From Glo-17 sp964637835 (GTDB lineage Bacteria; Krumholzibacteriota; Krumholzibacteriia; LZORAL124-64-63): a stretch of 64,000 nucleotides of DNA. The notes beneath the pieces were generated by a model. It ran no database searches, was not told where the DNA came from, and saw only the letters and a list, made by a program, of their open reading frames with translations. Each line of letters starts with the position of its first letter. Position 1 is the first letter of the stretch. The position numbers and the translations under genes were made by a program. Below are positions 36,465 to 44,984 of the stretch, piece after piece. The stretch is from contig CAZWYF010000010.1 of assembly GCA_964637835.1 (NCBI GenBank), forward strand, positions 1 to 64,000, in the 5' to 3' direction.

Positions 36465-36956
36465 ATGGGCAAGACCTTCGAGGGCAGCTTCGATGCGCGC
36501 GGCACGCAGATCGCCGTGGTCGCCAGTCGCTTCAACGATTTCTTCACCCGCGAGCTGGTGGATGGTGCGCTGGATTGCCTGCGGCGGCACGGCGTCCGCG
36601 ATGAGCAGGTGGACACCTGCTGGGTGCCCGGCGGCTGGGAGGTGCCCCTGGCGGCCAAGCGTTTCGCGCAGACCGGTCGCTACGCGGCGGTGATCTGCCT
36701 GAGCTGCATCATCCAGGGCGACACCCCGCACTTCCACTACGTGTCCAGCGAGGTGAGCAAGGGCATCGCGCACGTGAGCTTCGAGGCGGACATCCCGGTG
36801 ATCTTCGGGGTGGTGACGGCCGAGACCATCGACCAGGCCATCGAGCGCGCGGGCACCAAGGCCGGCAACAAGGGCTTCGACGCCGCCCTGACCGCCCTGG
36901 AGATGATCGACCTCTTCGCACGCATCGACGCCGACGAGCCCGGCACCGACGCCTGA
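36465..36956 (+). CDS. ribH: 6,7-dimethyl-8-ribityllumazine synthase
   Basis: Forms the lumazine from the RibD- and RibB-derived precursors; normally assembles into 60-mer shells or pentamers. The 163-aa product has 'VASRFNDFFTRELVDGAL', 'VPGGWEVPLAAKRFAQ', the catalytic-loop 'IQGDTPHFHYVSSEVSKGI' and 'VFGVVTAE'-like segment. The family's 'AGNKG' near the C terminus is present. The ATG is preceded by GCCGAGGAGA. It ends the riboflavin operon. Confidence 0.94.
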   Translation: MGKTFEGSFDARGTQIAVVASRFNDFFTRELVDGALDCLRRHGVRDEQVDTCWVPGGWEVPLAAKRFAQTGRYAAVICLSCIIQGDTPHFHYVSSEVSKGIAHVSFEADIPVIFGVVTAETIDQAIERAGTKAGNKGFDAALTALEMIDLFARIDADEPGTDA

Positions 36957-36990
36957 GTCGGCGGCCGCCGCCTGGCCCGGCGTCGCCGAC
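36957..36990 (+). terminator. Hairpin after ribH, possible terminator
   Basis: GTCGGCG (36957-36963) pairs with CGCCGAC (36984-36990) over a 20-base GC-rich loop. There is no T run. It sits directly ahead of the nusB promoter, where an operon boundary is expected. Confidence 0.35.
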
Positions 36991-36991
36991 C

Positions 36992-37020
36992 TTGCGAGCC
37001 GCGGCGCCGTGCGTCATACT
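36992..37020 (+). promoter_or_regulatory. Candidate promoter for nusB
   Basis: TTGCGA (36992-36997), 17-bp spacer and CATACT (37015-37020). The leader to the nusB GTG is about 80 bases. Weak -35. Confidence 0.4.
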
Positions 37021-37104
37021 CCCGGGCGTCCGCGCCGCCGCCGGCGGCGCGGACGCCGTGCTCCCGACTCCCCGGGCCCTGGCCCGGCTTCCGGAAAGGC
37101 CGAC

Positions 37105-37563
37105 GTGGGCAAGCGCAGCAAGGGACGCGCGCTGCTGCTGCAGGCGCTTTACGCCTCGCGACTCAGTGGCCGCGACCTCACCGACTGTCTCGAGGACCAG
37201 CTCGACCGCCGCGATTCCGCGGACGAGACCGCCGTCTTCGCCCGGGCGCTGGCGCGCAAGCTGGTCGGTCACGGTCCGGCGGCCGAGAAGTCGCTCGGCC
37301 CGCTCCTGGCCAACTGGGATCTCGCACGCGTGGGCCTGCTCGAGCGCCTGATCCTCACGCTGGCCCTGGTGGAGCTGCGGCAGAGCCCGGAGGTGCCGCC
37401 GCGGGTGGTGGTCAACGAGGCCTGCGAGCTGGCGCGGCAGTTCTGCACCGAGGAGGCGGTGAAGTTCGTCAACGGCGTGCTCGATCGCGCGGCCGCGCGC
37501 GAACTGCACGGCGACCCGGGCGATCCGGGCGACCCGGGCGACCAGCAGGTGGACCGATCGTGA
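37105..37563 (+). CDS. nusB: Transcription antitermination protein NusB
   Basis: NusB with S10 (NusE) binds boxA RNA to prevent early termination in rRNA operons. The 152-aa protein begins 'KRSKGRALLLQALYAS', the family's start, and contains 'VGLLERLILTLALVEL' and 'VVVNEACELARQFCTEEAVKFVNGVLD'. The GTG at 37105 is chosen over the longer frame because of a GGAAAGG site and alignment. The C terminus ends in a tandem Asp-Pro-Gly repeat. It follows ribH, a common neighbour, and overlaps the next gene by 4 bases. Confidence 0.94.
   Translation: MGKRSKGRALLLQALYASRLSGRDLTDCLEDQLDRRDSADETAVFARALARKLVGHGPAAEKSLGPLLANWDLARVGLLERLILTLALVELRQSPEVPPRVVVNEACELARQFCTEEAVKFVNGVLDRAAARELHGDPGDPGDPGDQQVDRS
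37511..37543 (+). repeat. 9-bp tandem repeat encoding a (Gly-Asp-Pro)n tail of NusB
   Basis: Three full copies and a partial one of GCGACCCGG (one copy has T for C) encode GDPGDPGDPGD. Copy number can change by slippage without shifting the reading frame. The repeat is absent from typical NusB proteins. Confidence 0.75.
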
Positions 37564-38348
37564 GGCAGTCCACGCCGCAGCACTGGCAGGACTTCTGGGA
37601 AGAGGCCGACCGCCACGGACTGCAGGACGTCTACGACAACGATGGCCGCCTGGTCCGAGAGATCACCGGCCTGGGCGACCTGCGCGGCAAGCTCATCCTC
37701 GAGGTGGGCGCGGGCACCGGCCGTGATGCGGTGACGCTCGCCCGGGCCGGCGCCGAGGTCGTCACGCTGGATTACGTCGCCGGTTCGCTGCGATTGACCC
37801 AGCGGGCCGCGAGCGACGCGGACCAGCCCGTGGCGCCGGTGTGCGGCGATGGCCTGGGCATGCCCTTCGCCGACGGTACCTTCGACGTGGTCTTCCACCA
37901 GGGCCTGCTCGAGCACTTCCGCGACCCCATGCCGCTGCTGCGCGAGAACGTCCGCGTGCTCCGGCCCGGTGGGGCGCTGGTGGTGGACGTGCCCCAGACC
38001 TACCACTACTACACGCTGGGCAAGCAGCTGCTCATCCGGCTGGGGAAGTGGTTCGCGGGCTGGGAGACCCAGTTCACCGTGGCCGAGCTGGAGGCGCTGA
38101 TGCGGAGCGCGGGCACGGACATCCAGCGCAGCTACGGCGACTGGATGGTGCCCGGCCTGTGGTACCGCGCCCTGCGCAAGGTGGTGCTGCGGCGCGCGGG
38201 ACGTCGCCTGCCGAAGTATCCGGAACCGATCTGGCCGTTCGGCGCCCTGGGCCGCGGCTGGCGGCGCGCCTTCGGCCGCACGCGCCTGGCGCTCTACACC
38301 ACCCCGACCATCGGTGTGATCGGCCGCAAGCGCGGGAGCGGTGCGTGA
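37560..38348 (+). CDS. SAM-dependent methyltransferase
   Basis: A 262-aa class I methyltransferase. Motif I 'LILEVGAGTGRDAVTLARAG', the acidic 'VTLDYV' and 'VFHQGLLEHFRDPMPLLREN' followed by 'VRVLRPGGALVV' (UbiE/Methyltransf_11 type) are visible. The C-terminal 60 residues are basic and hydrophobic. It may methylate a sugar or lipid in the glycan operon that follows, but the substrate is unknown. The GTG overlaps the nusB stop and the gene overlaps the GT4 gene by 4 bases. Confidence 0.82.
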   Translation: MRQSTPQHWQDFWEEADRHGLQDVYDNDGRLVREITGLGDLRGKLILEVGAGTGRDAVTLARAGAEVVTLDYVAGSLRLTQRAASDADQPVAPVCGDGLGMPFADGTFDVVFHQGLLEHFRDPMPLLRENVRVLRPGGALVVDVPQTYHYYTLGKQLLIRLGKWFAGWETQFTVAELEALMRSAGTDIQRSYGDWMVPGLWYRALRKVVLRRAGRRLPKYPEPIWPFGALGRGWRRAFGRTRLALYTTPTIGVIGRKRGSGA

Positions 38349-39478
38349 GGATCCTGGCGGTCAACTGGCGCGACATCGGCGACCCCCTCGGCGGCGGCGC
38401 CGAGCAGCACCTGCACCACATCCTGGCCGGGGCGGTCGCGGCGGGCCACGAGGTGGAGCTGGTCTGCTCCGGTCACGCCGACGCGCCAGCCGACGACGTG
38501 ATCGACGGCGTCCGCATCCGGCGCCGGGGGGACTGGCGGGTGGCCAACCTGATCCTGCCGTGGGTGGTCCGCCGCCGCCTGCGCCAGGAGCGCTGGGACC
38601 TGCTGGTGGAAGACATCAACAAGATCCCCTTCTACACGCCGCTCTACGCCGGCGAGGTGCCGGTCCTCGCCGTGGTGCCCCACCTCTTCGGTCGCACCAT
38701 CTACCGCGAGGCCAACCCCCTGGTGGCCACCTACGTGTGGTCGGGCGAGTGGCCGCTGGCGCGCGTCTACCGCGATGCCTGGTTCGAGGTCATCAGCCCC
38801 TCCACCGCGGACGACCTCGTCGCCCGCGGCCTGCCTCGCGAGCGCATCCGCACCATCTACTGCGGCCTCGACCACGCGCGTTTCGCGCTGGCCGATCCCC
38901 CGCCGCGTGCGGAGCAGCCGCTGGTGGTATGCTGGTCGCGCCTGCGCCGCTACAAGAGCACCGACGTGGCCATCCGCGCGTTCGCCGAGATCCGTGCCGA
39001 GCTGCCCACGGCCCGCATGCTCGTCATGGGCCGTGGCCCGGACGAGGCGCGCCTGCGCCGGCTCACCGCCGGCCTGGGATTGCAGGAGCACGTGGCGTTC
39101 ACCGGCCATCTGCCCTGGGAGGATCTCGTGCGCACCCTCCACCGGGCCCACGTCTTCCTCAACCCGAGCCCCAAGGAGGGCTGGGGCCTGACGGTGGTCG
39201 AGGCCAACCAGTGCGGCGTGCCGGTGGTGGCCAGCGACCGTCCCGGCCTGCGGGACTCGGTGCGCCATGACCAGACCGGCCTGCTCGTGCCCTACGGCGA
39301 CGCCCACGCCATGGCCCAGTCGGCCCTGCGCCTGCTCCACGACCCCGATCTGTGGGCCTGCTTCAGCGAGGCCGCCCGCACCTGGGCCGGAGGGTTCAGC
39401 TGGCCCCGCTGCGTGGCCGAATCCCTCGACCTCTTCGCCCAGGTCGCGGCCACCGGCCGCGGGGGAGGTGCCCCGTGA
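38345..39478 (+). CDS. Glycosyltransferase family 4
   Basis: A 377-aa GT-B glycosyltransferase. The N-terminal domain opens 'ILAVNWRDIGDPLGGGAEQH'. The C-terminal domain includes 'VCWSRLRRYKSTDVAIRAFA', 'VAFTGHLPWEDLVRTLHRAH' and the E-x7-E motif in 'LNPSPKEGWGLTVVEANQCG'. It probably adds a sugar to a lipid-linked glycan on the cytoplasmic face. GTG start overlaps the methyltransferase stop (GTGA); it overlaps the flippase-like gene by 4 bases. Confidence 0.88.
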   Translation: MRILAVNWRDIGDPLGGGAEQHLHHILAGAVAAGHEVELVCSGHADAPADDVIDGVRIRRRGDWRVANLILPWVVRRRLRQERWDLLVEDINKIPFYTPLYAGEVPVLAVVPHLFGRTIYREANPLVATYVWSGEWPLARVYRDAWFEVISPSTADDLVARGLPRERIRTIYCGLDHARFALADPPPRAEQPLVVCWSRLRRYKSTDVAIRAFAEIRAELPTARMLVMGRGPDEARLRRLTAGLGLQEHVAFTGHLPWEDLVRTLHRAHVFLNPSPKEGWGLTVVEANQCGVPVVASDRPGLRDSVRHDQTGLLVPYGDAHAMAQSALRLLHDPDLWACFSEAARTWAGGFSWPRCVAESLDLFAQVAATGRGGGAP

Positions 39479-40479
39479 CGCTCGCGGTGGTGCGTCCACG
39501 GACCCGCGCGCGGCTGGTCTTCCTGCTCAAGCTCGCCGTCAGCGTGACGTTGCTGGGGTTCGTGCTCTCGCGCCTGTCCTGGGTGGAGGTGCGCCAGGCG
39601 CTCATCGATCCGCGGTGGCCCTGGCTGCTGGCGGCCCTCGGCGTCTACGCCATCTCGGCCTGGGGCGGCGCCATGCAGTGGACCTGGATCCTGCGGGCGG
39701 CGGGCCTGCCCACGCCGGCGGCGGAGGTGCGGCGACTCTACTTCATCGGGCTCTTCTTCAACAACTTCCTGCCCGCGAACATCGGCGGCGATGCGTACAA
39801 GGTGGTGGACCTGGGGCGGCGAGAGGGCTGCGCGGGCCGCGTCTTCTGCGCCACGCTGCTGGACCGGCTGGTGAGCCTGAGCGCCCTGACCATCTTCGCC
39901 GTGACGGCCGCAGGCGTCTGCCGGCTGGCGGGGCTATCGCTGCCGCGTGCCGCCTGGGCCCTGGCCGCGGTGCTCGCCATCCTCGGCGTGGCCCTGGCCC
40001 TGCTGGTCAGCCGCCGGCTCGGGGCGCGGCTGCCCGGCTGGCTGCGGCGGCTGCGCCTGTCGCTGCTGGCGCGTCAGGCGGAGACGGCCGCGCGCGAGTT
40101 CGGCGTCTACCGCGAGCGCCTGCCCTGGCTCGGCCGCATCTTCCTGTTCAGCGTGGGGGTGCAGACCCTGCGCGTGCTGGTGCATCTGCTGGTGGCCTGG
40201 GGGCTGCGGCTGGACCCCGGGCCGGGACAGATCGCCCAGCTCGCGGTGCTGGTGCCGCTGCTGGCGCTGAGCCTCACGCTGCCGATCACCGTCAACGGCA
40301 TCGGCCTGCGCGAGACCGTGACCACGGCGTTGCTGGTGCACACGGGGATGGCCGCCAGCGACCTGGTGGCCATGGAGCTGACGGCATTCCTGGTCATGGT
40401 GCTCTTCAGCCTCACCGGCGGCCTGCTCTGGTGGCGCCGCCGCGGCCTGGTCTCCGCGCCACGGGCCGGCCGGGCCTGA
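39475..40479 (+). CDS. Flippase-like integral membrane protein (UPF0104 / lysylphosphatidylglycerol synthase TM region, AglD-like)
   Basis: A 334-aa membrane protein with about eight helices. It shows the family's 'GLFFNNFLPANIGGDAYKVVDLGR' (split here as FNNFLPANIGGDAYKV) and 'PITVNGIGLRETV' motifs. Relatives include the flippase part of MprF and archaeal AglD; bacterial family members often sit in glycan clusters and are suggested to move lipid-linked intermediates. The GTG has GGGGGAGG ahead and overlaps the GT4 stop. It ends the nusB unit. Confidence 0.8.
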   Translation: MTLAVVRPRTRARLVFLLKLAVSVTLLGFVLSRLSWVEVRQALIDPRWPWLLAALGVYAISAWGGAMQWTWILRAAGLPTPAAEVRRLYFIGLFFNNFLPANIGGDAYKVVDLGRREGCAGRVFCATLLDRLVSLSALTIFAVTAAGVCRLAGLSLPRAAWALAAVLAILGVALALLVSRRLGARLPGWLRRLRLSLLARQAETAAREFGVYRERLPWLGRIFLFSVGVQTLRVLVHLLVAWGLRLDPGPGQIAQLAVLVPLLALSLTLPITVNGIGLRETVTTALLVHTGMAASDLVAMELTAFLVMVLFSLTGGLLWWRRRGLVSAPRAGRA

Positions 40480-40505
40480 GCCGGCCGTCCGTGGCGGGAA
40501 CCCCT

Positions 40506-40542
40506 CGGCCCCGGGGGCGTTCCAGCGCCCGTTCGGGGGCCG
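40506..40542 (+). terminator. Nested GC hairpin before the glycan operon, probable terminator
   Basis: CGGCCCC (40506-40512) pairs with GGGGCCG (40536-40542), enclosing a second stem GGGCG (40515-40519) with CGCCC (40526-40530). No T run follows. It precedes the promoter at 40552. Confidence 0.45.
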
Positions 40543-40551
40543 CGCCGGTTC

Positions 40552-40580
40552 TTGTGGCCGTTTCGGGCGTGTGTTACCTT
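40552..40580 (+). promoter_or_regulatory. Sigma70-like promoter for the glycan operon
   Basis: TTGTGG (40552-40557), 17-bp spacer and TACCTT (40575-40580), the same -10 box as the selA and riboflavin promoters. The transcript start would be about 43 bases before the GTG start codon. Confidence 0.5.
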
Positions 40581-40629
40581 CTGCCGCCTGAAGTTCCCGT
40601 GAAATGATCGCTTAAGTTAGGGGAACCCC

Positions 40630-43600
40630 GTGACGCCAGCTCCTCTGGCCCGTCCCTGGTACCGCCGCCCGGATCTCTGGCTGCCGCTGGCCGTGCTGGC
40701 CGCCGCCCTGGCGGTCTACACCGCCACCCTCGGGCCCACCATCGATTTCTGGGACACCGCCGAATACGTCACCGTCAGCCACATCGTGGGCGTGCCGCAC
40801 CAGCCGGGCACGCCGCTCTACGTGCTGGTGGGGCGGGTCTTCGACGTGCTGCTGGGCCAGCCGGAGATCAGCGAACCCTCGTACCGCTCGGCCTGGGCGG
40901 TCAACGTGATGTCGGCCCTGTTCAGCGCGCTGGCCGTGATGATGGTCTACCTGATCGTCGTCCGGGTGGCCCGCCGCAACGACCCGGACGCGGGCTGGCT
41001 CGCCCGGGCCGGCGGACTGACGGGCGCCGTCTTCCTGATGTTCAGCGATACCTTCTGGAACAACGCCATCGAGGCCGAGGTCTACGGCCTGGCCGCGTTC
41101 ATGATGGCCATGCTGACCTGGCTGGCCCTGGTCTGGTACGAGCACCGCCGCGAGCCCCGCTCCAAGTGGGGCCTGTTGCTGCTCATCTATCTCTGCGGAC
41201 TGGGCGTCGGGTTCCACCTCGGCTCGCTCCTGGTCTTCCCGGCGTTCTTCTACCTGGTGTGGATGTCCACCGACCGGCGCCTGCCGGTGCTGGACCTGAC
41301 CCTGGTGGGCGTGGGCATCGCTCTCTTCCTGTCCTCGACCACCTACGTGACCGACCCCACGGTGCTGCTGACCCTGCTGATCCTCTACACCCTGGGCTGC
41401 CTGCTGCGCGCGGCGTGGCCGCAGATCCTGCACCTGGCCGGCCGGCGCGATCCCGACGGCATGGTCTGGCGGCCGTTCGCCCTCTACGGCCTGTTGCTCT
41501 TCGTGGCCGGCCTCACCGTGCACGTGGTGCTGATGATCCGGGCGGGGGCGGTGCCCGAGCCCGCCATCAACCAGACCGTGCCGCAGGACTTCGCCACCCT
41601 CATGGACGTGCTGCGGCGCACCCAGTATCCGCCCATCAACCCGCTGGAGCGGCAGGCCGACCTCTGGTTCCAGCTCGGCTACTACTGGGAATTCTTCCTG
41701 CGCCAGTTCTCCTTCCTGCCAGAGGTCGACGGCGGCTCGCTCAACCGCTTCGCCGACCGGGCCTCGGTGCTCCTGCTCCCGCTGGGCCTGGCCCTGGTCG
41801 GACTGCTGCACACCGCGGTGCGCACGCGGCCGCTGGTGTGGCTGCTGGTGCTCGGCTACCTGATCAACGCCGACGGCCTGACGCTCTACCTGAACTTCAC
41901 CGACCACGAGGTGCGCGAGCGCGACTACTTCTACTTCGCGGCCTTCCTCTACACCGCCGTGTTCAGCGGGCTGGGCGCCGCGGCGCTCCTGCGGTGGACC
42001 AGCGGACCGCTGGGCCCGTCGCTCGAAAGGCTCGAGCGAGCCTCCATGAACTGGCCCCCGGGGCGTCCGTTCCATCCGCTGGGGTTCGTGTTCAAGGTGT
42101 CGTTCGCGCTGGCGGTGGCCGTGGTGGGAGTGGCCATCCTCCCGGAAGCCGCGGAGACTCGCTGGGCCGCGCTCTTCGTCTTCGGCGGCCTGTTCCTCGG
42201 ACTGGGCCTGTCGCCCTGGGTGCGCAGCCTGGCGCGGAGCGACGACCAGGCGCCGCCGGCCTGGAACGAGAGGTCCTGGCCCTGGCGCCTGGGCATGGGG
42301 GCGGCGCTGGCGGCGGCGGTGCTGGCCGGTCTGGGCCTGGTGACGCTGATCAGCAACGGGAGCAATCCGGTCTTCGCCGGCGTCCTCTACCTCTTCACCT
42401 TCGGCGGCCTGTTCCTCGGCTATGGCGAGCGCCGGGAGGGACCGCGGGAGTTGCCGGAGCCGCAGTGGCCGGAGCCGGTGCGCGCGGACTGGCTGAGCCT
42501 GGTGGCCGCGGTGGCCATCATCGGCCTGGCGGCGCTGCCGGCCGTCGGCGCCCTGGACTCCCGCTGGCACGACAAGTGGTTCACCCACGACCGCAGCGAG
42601 AATCGCATCGCCTACGAGTACGCCTACAACATCCTGGCCGGCCTGGACGAGAACGCCATCATCTTCACCAATGGCGACAACGACACGTTCCCCATCTGGT
42701 ACCTGCAGGAGGTGGAGCGCTTCCGCCGGGATGTCTCGGTGGTCAACCTGTCGCTGGTGAACCTGGGCTGGTACGTCAAGCAGCTCAAGCGGTTCGACCC
42801 GCCGGTGCCCATGACCTACACCGATGCGGAGATCGATGAGCTGCGCCCGGTGGGCTACCGGGATCAGGAGACCGGCGAGCTGGTGGTGGTCATGGTCCGC
42901 GAGTACGTGGTCAAGGACATCATCGATGCCAACCGCGCCAGCACGACCCCCCGGCCGGTGTTCTTCGCGGTCACCATCCCGCGGGAGAACATGGAGCGGT
43001 ACCATGCCTTCCTGCAGATGGAGGGTCTGGCCTACCGCCTCACCGAGCAGCGCGCGGCCGACGGCATCCCCGAGACCGATCCCGACCGTCTGCTGGCCAA
43101 CGTCTACGGCGCCTACAAGTTCGACGCCCTGACCACCGGCGATACCCGGGAGCGCAAGCGGCGCTTCGACCAGATGGCCGGCTGGACCGGCGACCGGCCC
43201 CGTCACGAGCGGCTCACCGGCGTGGACGCGCCCCTGCCGGTGGACTACTGGCAGCTGCTCGAGCTGCTCGGCGACCGGCGCGACGACGTCTACATCGACG
43301 GCGACACCCGCAACCTGCTGGGCAACTACCCCGCCTCCATCGCCCGGGCGGGCTTCCGCTACCTGGCCGGCGCGGAGGAACTGCGCCTGGAGGACGGCAG
43401 CTTCCGTGCCAGCGACGACGAGCTCTACGACCACTACACCGGCATGGCCCTGCTCTGCTACGAGACGGCCCTGCGCCTGGACCCGTACAGCGCGCTGGTG
43501 GCGGCCGGCTATTACCCGTCGCTACTCATCGAGCGCGGCCAGACCGAGCGCGCCCTGGCCTACCTCGAGACCATCCACGGGCGCATGGAGCCGGACCTCG

Positions 43601-43923
43601 AGCAGTCCGCCGTGCTCAATGGCATGCGGGGCCTGGTCACCATCGGCGAGGAGGACCGCGCCATCGGCTGGCTCGAGCGCCGCCTCGCCGCCGAACCCGG
43701 CTGGCGCCTGGGCTACGAGCTGCTCATCCGCATCCACGAGTCCCTGGGCAACGCCGCCGAGGCGGTGGCGGTGGCCGACCTCTACCGCGAGAACACCGGC
43801 GAGGACGACCCCGTGCTGCGCCAGATGGTGGACGATCTCCGCGATCGCGCCCGGCAGGAGGAGCAGCGCCGGCTGCGCGAGCAGCTCGAGCAGCGGGGCT
43901 CCATCCCGGAGGGGCAGCGATGA
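40630..43923 (+). CDS. DUF2723 membrane protein, PMT-like glycosyltransferase with C-terminal repeat region
   Basis: A 1097-aa protein with about a dozen membrane helices. The N terminus has 'TATLGPTIDFWDTAEYVTVS' with acidic residues Asp39, Asp42 and Glu45 at the end of the first helix, where GT-C enzymes place their catalytic base. DUF2723 is the family of human TMEM260, described as a protein O-mannosyltransferase, so transfer of a polyprenyl-phosphate sugar to protein or glycan is plausible (inference). From about residue 650 a soluble region follows ('NGDNDTFPIWYLQEVE'), then TPR-like helices after about 950. Start is GTG; the stop overlaps the next gene. Confidence 0.82.
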   Translation: MTPAPLARPWYRRPDLWLPLAVLAAALAVYTATLGPTIDFWDTAEYVTVSHIVGVPHQPGTPLYVLVGRVFDVLLGQPEISEPSYRSAWAVNVMSALFSALAVMMVYLIVVRVARRNDPDAGWLARAGGLTGAVFLMFSDTFWNNAIEAEVYGLAAFMMAMLTWLALVWYEHRREPRSKWGLLLLIYLCGLGVGFHLGSLLVFPAFFYLVWMSTDRRLPVLDLTLVGVGIALFLSSTTYVTDPTVLLTLLILYTLGCLLRAAWPQILHLAGRRDPDGMVWRPFALYGLLLFVAGLTVHVVLMIRAGAVPEPAINQTVPQDFATLMDVLRRTQYPPINPLERQADLWFQLGYYWEFFLRQFSFLPEVDGGSLNRFADRASVLLLPLGLALVGLLHTAVRTRPLVWLLVLGYLINADGLTLYLNFTDHEVRERDYFYFAAFLYTAVFSGLGAAALLRWTSGPLGPSLERLERASMNWPPGRPFHPLGFVFKVSFALAVAVVGVAILPEAAETRWAALFVFGGLFLGLGLSPWVRSLARSDDQAPPAWNERSWPWRLGMGAALAAAVLAGLGLVTLISNGSNPVFAGVLYLFTFGGLFLGYGERREGPRELPEPQWPEPVRADWLSLVAAVAIIGLAALPAVGALDSRWHDKWFTHDRSENRIAYEYAYNILAGLDENAIIFTNGDNDTFPIWYLQEVERFRRDVSVVNLSLVNLGWYVKQLKRFDPPVPMTYTDAEIDELRPVGYRDQETGELVVVMVREYVVKDIIDANRASTTPRPVFFAVTIPRENMERYHAFLQMEGLAYRLTEQRAADGIPETDPDRLLANVYGAYKFDALTTGDTRERKRRFDQMAGWTGDRPRHERLTGVDAPLPVDYWQLLELLGDRRDDVYIDGDTRNLLGNYPASIARAGFRYLAGAEELRLEDGSFRASDDELYDHYTGMALLCYETALRLDPYSALVAAGYYPSLLIERGQTERALAYLETIHGRMEPDLEQSAVLNGMRGLVTIGEEDRAIGWLERRLAAEPGWRLGYELLIRIHESLGNAAEAVAVADLYRENTGEDDPVLRQMVDDLRDRARQEEQRRLREQLEQRGSIPEGQR

Positions 43924-44984
43924 GCGCCGCCCGGCCGGACGGCGGCCTGGACTGGACGGAGCTCCGGACGTCGTTGCCGACGTCGGTGAGCGACCTGCTG
44001 GCGCCCGGCGCGCCGGTGGTGGTCACCGGCTGCGCCGGCTTCATCGGCAGCCACCTGAGCGAGGCGTTGCTCGCCCTCGGCTGCCGCGTCACCGGTGTGG
44101 ACAGCCTCACCGACTACTACGATCCCGCCCAGAAGCACGCGAACCTGGAGCGTTGCCGGGAGCACGCGGACTTCGTGTTCCACCCGCGGGATCTCAACGC
44201 CCTCGATGCGGTGGCTCTGCTGCGCGGCGCCCGGGTGGTCTTCCACCTCGCGGCGCAGGCCGGGGTGCGCGCCAGCTGGGGCGCGGAGTTCACGCACTAC
44301 CTGGACTGGAACGTCCTGGCCACCCAGCGGCTGCTGGAGGCCTGCCGACAGCCGGACGTGGCGAGATCGCTCGCCCGCCTGGTCTACAGTTCCAGCAGCT
44401 CGGTCTACGGCGACCAGCCCCGCTATCCGGTCACCGAGGACGACCTGCCCCGGCCCCGCTCGCCGTACGGCGTGAGCAAGCTGGCCGCCGAGCACCTCTG
44501 CGTCCTCTATGGCGCCAGCTACGCGGTACCCACCAGCAGCCTGCGGTACTTCACGGTCTACGGCCCGCGCCAGCGACCGGACATGGCGTTCCGCAAGTTC
44601 CTGGACGCCGCGCTCGATGGCCGGCCCTTCGCCGTCTACGGCGACGGCCGCCAGACCCGCGACTTCACCTTCGTGGCGGACGCCGTGCGCGCCAACCTGC
44701 TGTCCGCCGCCGCGCCGGAGGTCACGCAGGTGTTCAATGTCGGCGGCGGCGCCCGCGTCTCCCTGCGCGAGGCGCTGGACATCCTCACGGCCGAGCTGGC
44801 CCACCTGGCCCCCGACTGCCGTCCCGAGGTCACCTACGCGGAGACCGCACGCGGCGACGTGCGCCACACCTACGCCGACCGCAGCCGCGTGGCGGCGGCG
44901 GTGGGCTATGCGCCGCAGGTCTCGCTCGCCGAGGGCCTGGCCCGGGAGGCGGCCTGGGCGGTGGCCCGGAGGCGACAGCCATGA
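43920..44984 (+). CDS. NAD-dependent epimerase/dehydratase, UDP-glucuronate/UDP-glucose 4-epimerase type
   Basis: A 354-aa extended SDR protein. After a 30-residue extension, 'VVVTGCAGFIGSHLSEALLA' binds NAD. 'FHLAAQAGVRASWG' and 'YSSSSSVYGD' precede the catalytic YGVSK. 'TVYGPRQRPDMAFRKF' is characteristic of UDP-glucuronate 4-epimerases, though UDP-glucose epimerases are close. It likely supplies a nucleotide sugar to neighbouring transferases. The ATG overlaps the upstream stop (ATGA). Confidence 0.85.
   Translation: MSAARPDGGLDWTELRTSLPTSVSDLLAPGAPVVVTGCAGFIGSHLSEALLALGCRVTGVDSLTDYYDPAQKHANLERCREHADFVFHPRDLNALDAVALLRGARVVFHLAAQAGVRASWGAEFTHYLDWNVLATQRLLEACRQPDVARSLARLVYSSSSSVYGDQPRYPVTEDDLPRPRSPYGVSKLAAEHLCVLYGASYAVPTSSLRYFTVYGPRQRPDMAFRKFLDAALDGRPFAVYGDGRQTRDFTFVADAVRANLLSAAAPEVTQVFNVGGGARVSLREALDILTAELAHLAPDCRPEVTYAETARGDVRHTYADRSRVAAAVGYAPQVSLAEGLAREAAWAVARRRQP

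Noticed and set aside
40612..43434. A 940-residue antisense frame opposite the DUF2723 gene
   Set aside because: It is a shadow of a strongly supported membrane protein; its translation is rich in His, Gln, Arg and Gly as expected from reversed GC-rich codons.
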